Assembly: GCA_035606915.1 (NCBI GenBank)
Contig: DATNDU010000008.1
Location: forward strand, 1-64,000
Source: Roseiarcus sp035606915
GTDB lineage: Bacteria; Pseudomonadota; Alphaproteobacteria; Rhizobiales; Beijerinckiaceae
DNA length: 64,000 bases
Direction of reading: 5' to 3'
Part shown: piece after piece, positions 52,800-60,122 of the stretch
Position numbering within the stretch: the first letter of the stretch is position 1
Layout: each line of letters opens with the position of its first letter
Made by a program: the position numbers and the translations under genes
The notes under the pieces: generated by a model
Told to the model about the DNA's origin: nothing
The model's database searches: none
What the model saw: only the letters and a program-made list of their open reading frames with translations

Positions 52800-52820
52800 A
52801 ACCCCTGCGGGCGCGGGGTT
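52800..52820. terminator. Hairpin between convergent operons
   Basis: AACCCC/GGGGTT arms with a 9-nt GC-rich loop lie between the convergent stops at 52742 and 52865. The stem is short and lacks a U-run, so it is a weak candidate. Confidence 0.35.
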
Positions 52821-52864
52821 TCGCCGTGGCTTTGCCACATGTCTCAGGTCGTCCGGCGAGCGCC

Positions 52865-53896
52865 TCAATCAGCAATGGACCACACGATCCCGGTCGCGCC
52901 TAGGAGGGCGACTATCCGTTCGCGAGCCGACAGGAACCCGTCGAGGATGAGCACGAGGCGCGAACGGCGGTCCTCGTTTGGCCAGACGGCGAGGTGGTCA
53001 ATAGGATAGATAATGTGGTGGACGCCGTGGATGACGACGGGCTCAGCGACTCCGGCGACATGGAGAATGCCTTTGAGGCGCAGCAGGTCCGCGCCGAAGA
53101 TGTCAACGATACTGGCAACGCAGCGTTCGAAGGCGCGCCAGTTTAACGCTGCATCGGCAAACAGCGACAAGGCGCCGATGACGGTAGATCCGTGGATACG
53201 GGGCGGTGAATGTGAAGGCAGCCGGTGGTCGAACCTGCTTTGGGTCGCCGACTGCCAACCAACGCCGGCGCCAATCCAGCGATCGGGATTGAGTACGCCG
53301 GCCGTGACCTCGATCACCTCTGCGGCAGCGTTAACCTGTGGGATCGAGCAACGAAGGTCGCGCGTCGCATCTTGCGCGGCGACATCCGTCTTCGTAAGCA
53401 AAATACGATCGGCGCAGGCGATCTGGCGGCGCGCTTCAGGCCGAGCCTCTAGCTGGGCCGCACCGTACTGCGCATCCGCCGTTACGGCCACCGATTCGAG
53501 CGGGAAATCTGCCGCGATCAGCGGATTTCCCGCGAGCTGCATTAGGATCGGCCCAGGCTCCGCGAGTCCAGTCGTCTCAATCACGACGCGTCGCAAATCG
53601 AGCGTTTCGTCTGCCAACCAGCGACGGCGCAACGCATTTAACGTCTGCGGTAAATCTGCCCGCAAACTGCAACAGAGGCAGCCGCCGCGCAGAAGGACGG
53701 TTTCGCCGTCAATTCGCTCGATCAGGTCATGGTCGATGCCAATCTCTCCGATTTCATTGATTAGGAGAGCGGTTCCGCGCATAGATTCTTGCTTGATGGC
53801 ATAACGCAGCACCGTAGTCTTGCCGCTGCCTAACATGCCACTGAGCAGCGTCACCGGCCAGCGCGGCGGCCCTACAAGATTGCGAGGGTCGGTCAT
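52865..53896 (-). CDS. COG0523/CobW-family GTPase (metallochaperone type)
   Basis: 343 residues. Walker A GMLGSGKTT (about 20-28), the metal-binding GGCLCCSL (about 71-78), the Walker B region IETTGLAEPGPIL and a guanine-specificity motif that reads LTKTD in place of NKxD. A CobW C-terminal domain follows, but without the usual His-rich stretch. Members deliver zinc, cobalt or other metals to target enzymes. It overlaps the lacI stop by ATGA, so it is cotranscribed with the regulator. The metal-dependent cyclase of the divergent operon is a plausible client (inference). Confidence 0.87.
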   Translation of the reverse strand: MTDPRNLVGPPRWPVTLLSGMLGSGKTTVLRYAIKQESMRGTALLINEIGEIGIDHDLIERIDGETVLLRGGCLCCSLRADLPQTLNALRRRWLADETLDLRRVVIETTGLAEPGPILMQLAGNPLIAADFPLESVAVTADAQYGAAQLEARPEARRQIACADRILLTKTDVAAQDATRDLRCSIPQVNAAAEVIEVTAGVLNPDRWIGAGVGWQSATQSRFDHRLPSHSPPRIHGSTVIGALSLFADAALNWRAFERCVASIVDIFGADLLRLKGILHVAGVAEPVVIHGVHHIIYPIDHLAVWPNEDRRSRLVLILDGFLSARERIVALLGATGIVWSIAD

Positions 53897-54906
53897 GTTG
53901 CGCGGATCACGAGGCGCGGCGGCAGGATGATCCGCTCGGTCCGGATCGTTGGATGCGCGATGCGCTGCAACAGGCGATCCGCTGCGACCTCGCCGATGTG
54001 CCGCGTGCCGACCGCCACGGTCGTCAGCGGCGGTCGACTGATTGCCGATTCCGCGACATTGTCAAAACCGACCACCGCCACCTCGCGCCCCGCTTCAATG
54101 CCCAGTTGATCGAGTGCGCTCAGGGCGCCATGCGCGACCATATCATTGTGGCACAGAAGTGCGGTGGGGCGGTTCTCGTGCGCCATCATCGTAATCACGG
54201 CTTCCGCAGCCTCGATGCGCGAGGAGGAGCAAGGAATCATGTGGTTAGCTGTGAGGCCGTGGCGGTCGAGTACGCTCTGAAAACCCAGAAGGCGCTCGGC
54301 CGATGCGGAGGTCCGACGCGCCGCGCCGATGAAGGCGATCTTGACATGTCCCCTTTCAATGAGATGTTCTGTAGCCAATTCTGTGCCTAATCTATAATCG
54401 GCGCTGACATAATCCGTCACCGAACCCGGCACGTGGCGCAGAATCTGCACCACTGGCACCCCCGAACGCTGAAGGCTTTCGATTGTGGCGCGCTGGGTGC
54501 CCTCGGCAGGGCTGAGGACTATGCCATCTGCACCCTGTTCGCGCATTCGCTGGATAAAGCGGCTTTGACGGACGACATCGTCGTTGGTGTTGGCAAGAAA
54601 TGTCAGCAGGCCCGCCTCTTCGAGAACCCGCTCGATGCCTGAGGTCAGTTCGGCGTAGAATGGATTGGTAATCTCCGAAATTACGAGGCCCACGGTTTGA
54701 GAGCGTCCGGAGCGCATTGACGCCGCGCCGCGATTGTAGACATAGCCAAGCTCATCGATCGCCGCGAGGACGCGCGCGCGCGTCTTTTGAGCAACGAGTG
54801 GGCTGTCGCGCAACACGAGCGACACGGTTGAACGAGATATGTTCGCGCGATCTGCGATGTCAGTCAAAGTTGCGCGAGGCCGCTCAGCCGCCAGCGTTCC
54901 GGTCAT
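53893..54906 (-). CDS. LacI-family transcriptional regulator
   Basis: 337 residues. The N-terminal LacI HTH (TLTDIADRANISRSTVSLVL, about 14-33) with hinge helix is followed by a periplasmic-binding-protein-like ligand domain (TVGLVISEITNPFYAELTSG onward). It is divergent from the ABC importer at 55123. Two perfect inverted copies of a LacI-type operator lie in the shared 216-bp promoter, so it most likely represses both directions until its ligand is present. Confidence 0.93.
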   Translation of the reverse strand: MTGTLAAERPRATLTDIADRANISRSTVSLVLRDSPLVAQKTRARVLAAIDELGYVYNRGAASMRSGRSQTVGLVISEITNPFYAELTSGIERVLEEAGLLTFLANTNDDVVRQSRFIQRMREQGADGIVLSPAEGTQRATIESLQRSGVPVVQILRHVPGSVTDYVSADYRLGTELATEHLIERGHVKIAFIGAARRTSASAERLLGFQSVLDRHGLTANHMIPCSSSRIEAAEAVITMMAHENRPTALLCHNDMVAHGALSALDQLGIEAGREVAVVGFDNVAESAISRPPLTTVAVGTRHIGEVAADRLLQRIAHPTIRTERIILPPRLVIRAT

Positions 54907-54925
54907 GGTGATAAGGCCTCATTTA

Positions 54926-54940
54926 TTTTGCATCGATCTA
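54926..54940 (+). promoter_or_regulatory. LacI-type operator O1
   Basis: TTTTGCATCGATCTA, with the CG-centred near-palindrome TGCATCGATCTA expected of LacI-family sites, lies 20 bp upstream of the lacI start. The same 15 bp recur in inverse orientation at 55007-55021. Confidence 0.75.
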
Positions 54941-55006
54941 TATTTCTATCGCATTCCCTCCGCATTCCGTCAATGCACGGGCAGTAAATACTGGGTGCTA
55001 TACATT

Positions 55007-55021
55007 TAGATCGATGCAAAA
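55007..55021 (-). promoter_or_regulatory. LacI-type operator O2
   Basis: TAGATCGATGCAAAA is the exact reverse complement of O1. Centre-to-centre distance is 78 bp, about 7.4 helical turns. It lies roughly 100 bp before the binding-protein start, where it could block the importer promoter and loop with O1. Confidence 0.75.
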
Positions 55022-55122
55022 AACAATTGCCAGAATCTGACGGATGTGCGAGCCTCGATATGCCTGTGCGTGCAAGGCGCTGAAACACATCGCGGCCAAT
55101 GTCGGGCGCAAGGGAGGACAAT

Positions 55123-56244
55123 ATGAAGAAACGCTGTGAAATGGCAGGTTCGGCATTGCGGTTCGGGGCGGCAAGCCTATTGGCGCTGTGCGTCGTAGCG
55201 TCCACCACCGGCGCCCATGCTGACGACGCGGTCGCGGCAGCCAAGGCGGCCGTCGCGCGCTATGCGGGACCGCAGACCAAGTGGGAAGGGCCCGCCAGCG
55301 CTCCCAAGGTCGAAAAGGGAATGAAGGTCGTCTACCTGTCGGGCGACGAACAGAACGACATCTCGCACGAATACGGCGAGTACATGAAGCAAGCTGGCGC
55401 CAAGATCGGTTGGAATGTTACGGTAATCGACGGGAAGGGCAGTCCGACATCCTGGCTTGCGGCGTTCAATCAGGCTATTGCGCTGAAACCACAGGGCATT
55501 GCGATCTTTGCCGACGCGGCGAGCCTCAAGGATCGGATCGCCGCCGCTAATGCTCAGGGCATCAGCGTAGTGGGCTTGCATGCCGCAGGGCTTCCCGGCC
55601 CAGCGCCCGATCTGGGGCTCTTTGTCAACATCCAAGAGGATCCGCGCCAGATCGGCGCTGCGCAGGCTGACTGGGCTATCGCACACAGTGATGGCAAGGC
55701 AAGAGTGGTCGTGTTGACCCACAACGAATACAAGATTGCGGAAGTGAAATCCGACGCGACGCGCGACCAGATCTTGAAGTGCACAACCTGCAAGCTGCTC
55801 GATTACGCCAATTCACCGGCCTCGGAAGCCGCTCAGCGCATGCCGCAACTGACGACGAGTTGGGTGCAACGCTTTGGTGTGCCGCTCTACGTCACCTCGG
55901 TCGGTGATAACGATTTCGACTTCGCGGTGCCAGTCCTGCGAACCGGTGGCGTCAAAAAGACGGATGTGATGTTGATCGGCGCCGACGGAAACCGCTCCGC
56001 CTATGACCGCATCCGCAAAGGAGAGTATCAGACGGTCACCGTTTCGGAACCCATCGAACTTCAATCTTACCAAGCGATCGACGAGTTGAATCGCGCGTTC
56101 CACAAGTTGCCGCCAAGCGGCTTCGTTCAGGCTCCCTACCTCGTGACCAAAGAGAACGTGGACAAGGAAGGCGGGAGCAAGAACATGTTCGTCCCGTCGA
56201 ACGACTACAAGGCCCACTATCTGAGCATCTGGGGCGTGAAGTAA
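55123..56244 (+). CDS. Sugar-type ABC transporter substrate-binding protein
   Basis: 373-residue periplasmic protein of the Peripla_BP_4 family. A Sec signal peptide ends near GAHADD. The mature protein shows VVYLSGDEQNDISHEYGEYM and the ligand-loop region FVNIQEDPRQIGAAQADWAI. The ATG 55123 has AGGGAGGA 4 nt upstream. It is the first gene of the LacI-controlled operon. Although the family is sugar-binding, the cyclase at the operon end suggests a non-sugar or modified ligand. Confidence 0.9.
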   Translation: MKKRCEMAGSALRFGAASLLALCVVASTTGAHADDAVAAAKAAVARYAGPQTKWEGPASAPKVEKGMKVVYLSGDEQNDISHEYGEYMKQAGAKIGWNVTVIDGKGSPTSWLAAFNQAIALKPQGIAIFADAASLKDRIAAANAQGISVVGLHAAGLPGPAPDLGLFVNIQEDPRQIGAAQADWAIAHSDGKARVVVLTHNEYKIAEVKSDATRDQILKCTTCKLLDYANSPASEAAQRMPQLTTSWVQRFGVPLYVTSVGDNDFDFAVPVLRTGGVKKTDVMLIGADGNRSAYDRIRKGEYQTVTVSEPIELQSYQAIDELNRAFHKLPPSGFVQAPYLVTKENVDKEGGSKNMFVPSNDYKAHYLSIWGVK

Positions 56245-56260
56245 CGCTGCGCGCGTCGCG

Positions 56261-56285
56261 AGGCGCTGCCCATGAGGCAGCGCCT
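56261..56285 (+). terminator. Intercistronic hairpin after the binding-protein gene
   Basis: A perfect 10-bp stem (AGGCGCTGCC / GGCAGCGCCT) with loop CATGA begins 17 nt after the stop. There is no U-run. Such hairpins between binding-protein and ATPase genes usually protect the upstream message or act as partial terminators, so that more binding protein than ATPase is made. Confidence 0.65.
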
Positions 56286-56348
56286 TGAAACCAACCCCGG
56301 CACGGGTAGACAAGACGCCTCACCGGGCCTGAAGCGGAGCACCGCGCC

Positions 56349-57875
56349 ATGAAACAAACGTCTCGAACGGGCCCCTCGGGCGACACTACAGTCCTTTCGA
56401 TTGCTCATCTCTCCAAGGCGTTCACTGGAACGCTTGCACTGGACAAGGTCGACTTCGACCTGAAAGGCGGGGAAATCCATGCCCTGCTTGGCCAGAACGG
56501 GGCCGGAAAATCGACCCTAATCAAGGTTCTTGCCGGCGTTTATAAGCCCGACTCCGGCGACATCTATCTGCACGGAGCCCGGGTGCGCCCGTCCGTTGAC
56601 AAGCTGCCGATCAACTTCATTCATCAGGATCTCGGCCTGGTCGACACGATGAGCGTCGCCGAGAACGTTGGCATTGTCACCGGCTACGCGCGACGCGGCG
56701 GATTAATCGACTGGCGCGAAACCTATCGCGCCGCAGGACGCGCGCTTCAATCTATGGGCTGCGACATCGACCCCGACACCCCGACGCAGGCGCTGACGTC
56801 AGCGGAAAAATCCATTGTCGCCATCGCGCGCGCACTTACGACGAAATGCAGCATTCTCGTGCTCGATGAACCAACCGCTGCGCTACCCGAGGCGGATGTC
56901 GGGCGGCTTTTTGCGGCGTTGGAGCATTTGCGGGGACGCGGGCTAGGGATCATCTATGTCTCACACAGGCTGGACGAAGTCTTCCGCCTGGCCGACCGCG
57001 TCACCGTACTGCGTGATGGGCGCAAGATCGCCACCACCTGCGTCGAGTCGACGGCGCCCGACGGTTTGGTTGCAATGATCGTAGGCCATGACCTGCTCGA
57101 ATCCCAACTCGCCGATCTCCGGCAGGGTGAAACTCCTGCGCTTGTCGTCGACAAGCTCCGATCCGGCTCCGTCGGGCCGGTTTCTTTTTCGGTTCTTCCC
57201 GGCGAAACGCTGGGGTTGGTCGGATTGCGCGGCGCCGGGCACGACATAGTTGCACGCGCGCTCTTCGGCGACAGACCGATTGACGCAGGCGCGATCACGC
57301 TGCACGGAAGCGAGCTTTCACCCCGCACGCCAGAGCAGGCGATGGCGGCAGGCATCGGCTTCATCTCCAGCAAACGCGGCGAGGAAAGCATGGCCGCCGC
57401 CCTGAGCGTTCGGGAAAACCTCTATCTCAATCCGACGCTGACCGGAGCCAAATTGACCCACTGGATAGGAGTCGCTGCCGAGCGGCAGCGCTGCTTGGAT
57501 GTTCTGGCGCAGTATTCGGTGCGCCCGCGGGATCCCGATCGCCCTATTGCCACACTGAGTGGCGGCAACCAGCAGAAGGTAGTTGTTGCACGCTGGTTAG
57601 AGGGAACGGTGCGGCTTTTGGTTCTCGAAGAGCCAACGACGGGGGTCGATGTCGGCTCAAAAGCTGAGATCTACGCGCTAATGCGACAATCGCAGGCTAA
57701 TGGCCTTGCCGTACTGCTGGTGTCGAGCGACTTCGAGGAGGTGGCCACGGTGTGTCACCGCGCAATCGTTTTCGATCGCGGCCATGCCGTAGCTGAAATC
57801 CCCCGAACCGAACTCACTGTTTCGCGTCTGACCGCACTCGCGTCAGGTGGCGACGATGTGGAGAGCGCCGCATGA
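56349..57875 (+). CDS. Sugar-type ABC transporter, dual ATP-binding protein
   Basis: 508-residue RbsA-type ATPase. NBD1 has GQNGAGKST (about residue 51) and LVLDEPTAALP, but its signature reads LTSAEKSIVAIARAL, a divergent LSGGQ. NBD2 has a P-loop without lysine (GLRGAGHD), an intact LSGGNQQKVVVARWL, and Walker B LVLEEPTTG with Glu for Asp. The degenerate NBD2 catalytic site is as in the importer at 1203-2696. It overlaps the permease gene by ATGA. Confidence 0.92.
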   Translation: MKQTSRTGPSGDTTVLSIAHLSKAFTGTLALDKVDFDLKGGEIHALLGQNGAGKSTLIKVLAGVYKPDSGDIYLHGARVRPSVDKLPINFIHQDLGLVDTMSVAENVGIVTGYARRGGLIDWRETYRAAGRALQSMGCDIDPDTPTQALTSAEKSIVAIARALTTKCSILVLDEPTAALPEADVGRLFAALEHLRGRGLGIIYVSHRLDEVFRLADRVTVLRDGRKIATTCVESTAPDGLVAMIVGHDLLESQLADLRQGETPALVVDKLRSGSVGPVSFSVLPGETLGLVGLRGAGHDIVARALFGDRPIDAGAITLHGSELSPRTPEQAMAAGIGFISSKRGEESMAAALSVRENLYLNPTLTGAKLTHWIGVAAERQRCLDVLAQYSVRPRDPDRPIATLSGGNQQKVVVARWLEGTVRLLVLEEPTTGVDVGSKAEIYALMRQSQANGLAVLLVSSDFEEVATVCHRAIVFDRGHAVAEIPRTELTVSRLTALASGGDDVESAA

Positions 57876-58927
57876 GCTTCAATAGCCGCCCGCGATCAAA
57901 CATTGCCGGGCGCGTCACCCGATTTGTGTCCGTTTGGGGATTGTTGGTCGTACTGGTGGCGCTGATCCTGCTCTTTTCGGTCCTCAAGCCCGATACCTTC
58001 CCGACCTATTTCAATTTTCAGGCTATTGTCGGGAGTAAATCGATTCAGGCGATCGTAGCTTTGGCCATCATGATCCCAATGGCGGCCAATCGCTTTGACC
58101 TATCGGTCGCCTTCGTTCTCGGGATCAGCCAGGTTCTGGCGATTGGACTTCAAGGCCTGGGACTTGCTTGGCCGCTTGTTGTCGTGCTGATCCTCGCACT
58201 CGGGGCTCTGGTTGGATTTATCAACGGTATTTTGGTGACGGTGGTTGGCATTGACAGCTTCATCGCGACTTTGGGGACGGGGACGGTCCTTCTTGGATTT
58301 AATCAATGGTACACCGGAGGGCAACAGGTGCTTGCCAATCTACCCGAGTCCTTCATTGCATTGTCTGCGGTCGTGGGTGGCGTTCCAATGCCCGCGGTCT
58401 ATGTGTTCGTGATCGCGGTTGTGCTGTGGGTTGTCCTCGAATATCTGCCGGTCGGTCGTTTCGTCTACGTCCTCGGAATCAATCCGCGCGCCGCGCAACT
58501 GAACGGGATCTCGGAGCGAAAGTACGTCACCGGCGCGCTTATCGCCTCGGGGACGTTGTCGGCATGGGCCGGGATCGTGCTTGAGTCGCAGCTTCAGGTC
58601 GGACAAAGCTCGGTTGGAATGGAGTATCTTCTGCCCGCGTTCACAGCAGCTCTGCTTGGCGCGACGACCATAAAACCGGGACGGGTCAACGTATGGGGAA
58701 CCGTGCTTGCGGTGGCGGTTTTGGCGGTGACGGTCGCCGGCCTCAACCAACTCGGCGCTCCGTTTTTCGTCGAGTCTTTGTTCAACGGCGCGACCCTTAT
58801 TATTGCGGTCGGCCTCGCAGTGACGGCGAGCAAACGCCAGGTCAGGGCGGGGTCAGCCGCCGACGCGGCAGCCAGGGCAGGCGGGCCTGCCAACGCAGCT
58901 ATGAGTGAGGAAGGCATATCCAAATGA
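57872..58927 (+). CDS. Ribose-type ABC transporter permease
   Basis: 351-residue RbsC-family permease with about ten hydrophobic segments and the family motif ANRFDLSV near residue 70 (EIDLSV in most relatives). The C-terminal tail is Ala-rich and hydrophilic. The ATG overlaps the ATPase stop and the stop overlaps the cyclase start. This gene is notably AT-richer than the flanking core genes (29 of 60 G/C at 58021-58080), a sign of different ancestry. Confidence 0.92.
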   Translation: MSFNSRPRSNIAGRVTRFVSVWGLLVVLVALILLFSVLKPDTFPTYFNFQAIVGSKSIQAIVALAIMIPMAANRFDLSVAFVLGISQVLAIGLQGLGLAWPLVVVLILALGALVGFINGILVTVVGIDSFIATLGTGTVLLGFNQWYTGGQQVLANLPESFIALSAVVGGVPMPAVYVFVIAVVLWVVLEYLPVGRFVYVLGINPRAAQLNGISERKYVTGALIASGTLSAWAGIVLESQLQVGQSSVGMEYLLPAFTAALLGATTIKPGRVNVWGTVLAVAVLAVTVAGLNQLGAPFFVESLFNGATLIIAVGLAVTASKRQVRAGSAADAAARAGGPANAAMSEEGISK

Positions 58928-59883
58928 GTGATGCAAACGAGGTCAAACCCGGCGGCGATAATAGCCCGGCTCTGGCCCAGGATTGGACACGCTCGCGCTG
59001 GGGCGAGGACGATCAACGCGGCAATGGCAATTTGCAGGGCCCGGCCAAAGTGCTTCAAGCGCTTGCGCTGGTGCGCAGTGGAGAGATCATCTCGCTTGGC
59101 CATCGCTATGACGCGCATATTCCTCTCGCCCCCGGGCGGCTGTTTGGGCTGCGCATGCCGGGCGGCCCGACCGGCGGCCCCTATGGCGCCCGCAGCCGCA
59201 CCGTCTGGAACGACGAGTTCCTGACCACCGAGATTGGTCAGATTGGCACCCACATGGATGCGCTCGGCCATCTCGGTCGTCAGGTTGGCGCGGCGTCGGA
59301 TCACGCGAGCACTTTGTTTTACAACGGTACGCCGCTGTCCGACATTTGGTCGCCCTACGGATTACGCCGGCTCGGCATCGAGAATGCGCCCGTCTTCTTT
59401 ACGCGCGGAATTCTGCTTGATGTCCAGGGGCTCAAGGGTCGGGTGCTCGACCCCGGAGAAGAGATCACCGTTGCCGACCTGCGCGCCTGCCTTGAGCGAC
59501 AATGCCTGACTGAGGCCGCCTTCACTCCGGGCGACGCCATCCTGGTACGCACCGGGCACGGTAGCCGTTTCCACACAGAGGCGGCAACGTTCTATGATGG
59601 TGCGCCCGGGCTCGGACTTGCCGCGGCAGAATGGCTGGCTCCGTTTGAACCCTCGGTGGTCGGCGCCGACAACTTTGCTGTCGATGTGGTGCCGCCGATC
59701 GATGCGGAAGTATTCCATCCCTGCCATCAGCATCTTATCATGCAGCATGGGATTCACCTGCACGAAGGCATGGCGCTCGACGAAATTGCCGCGACGGGGC
59801 GCAGCGAATTCGCTTATGTTTTTGCCCCTCTGCAGATCGTTGGCGCGACGGGCTCTCCGGGAACGCCGCTCGCAATTCTCTGA
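58924..59883 (+). CDS. Cyclase-family metal-dependent hydrolase (kynurenine-formamidase-like)
   Basis: 319 residues of the cyclase/KynB-like family, larger than KynB itself. The signature region reads IGQIGTHMDALGHLG: GTHxD and the later His of the HxGTHxDxxxH motif are kept, but the first metal His is Gln. A second motif FHPCHQHLIMQHGIHLHEG lies near residue 265. The family hydrolyses amides or lactones such as N-formylkynurenine or isatin. As last gene of the operon it presumably acts on the imported ligand. Confidence 0.85.
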   Translation: MSDANEVKPGGDNSPALAQDWTRSRWGEDDQRGNGNLQGPAKVLQALALVRSGEIISLGHRYDAHIPLAPGRLFGLRMPGGPTGGPYGARSRTVWNDEFLTTEIGQIGTHMDALGHLGRQVGAASDHASTLFYNGTPLSDIWSPYGLRRLGIENAPVFFTRGILLDVQGLKGRVLDPGEEITVADLRACLERQCLTEAAFTPGDAILVRTGHGSRFHTEAATFYDGAPGLGLAAAEWLAPFEPSVVGADNFAVDVVPPIDAEVFHPCHQHLIMQHGIHLHEGMALDEIAATGRSEFAYVFAPLQIVGATGSPGTPLAIL

Positions 59884-59998
59884 TCTTAGCCTCGACGATA
59901 GGCCACGTTAGGCGTCTGTCAGGCAGCCACTCGTCAACCGAGGGTGGAAGCAGATACCTCTGTCTCTCGGTCGATTGTACGAAAATTGTCCATGCGAA

Positions 59999-60035
59999 CC
60001 GCTTCAGCTAGTTGGTGCAATCTAGCGTGAAGCGG
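59999..60035. terminator. Hairpin between convergent cyclase and recG genes
   Basis: CCGCTTCAGCTAG pairs with CTAGC-G-TGAAGCGG (13 bp with one bulged G) around a 10-nt loop, midway between stops at 59883 and 60123. It fits a bidirectional terminator; no clear U-run. Confidence 0.55.
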
Positions 60036-60122
60036 CTGTGCGGTCTTCGGATCGACCAATCACGCGCTCTCGACTATGACCTCAACCTGCTCTCCAAGCT
60101 TAAATTCGCGCCGTTGGCTGTC

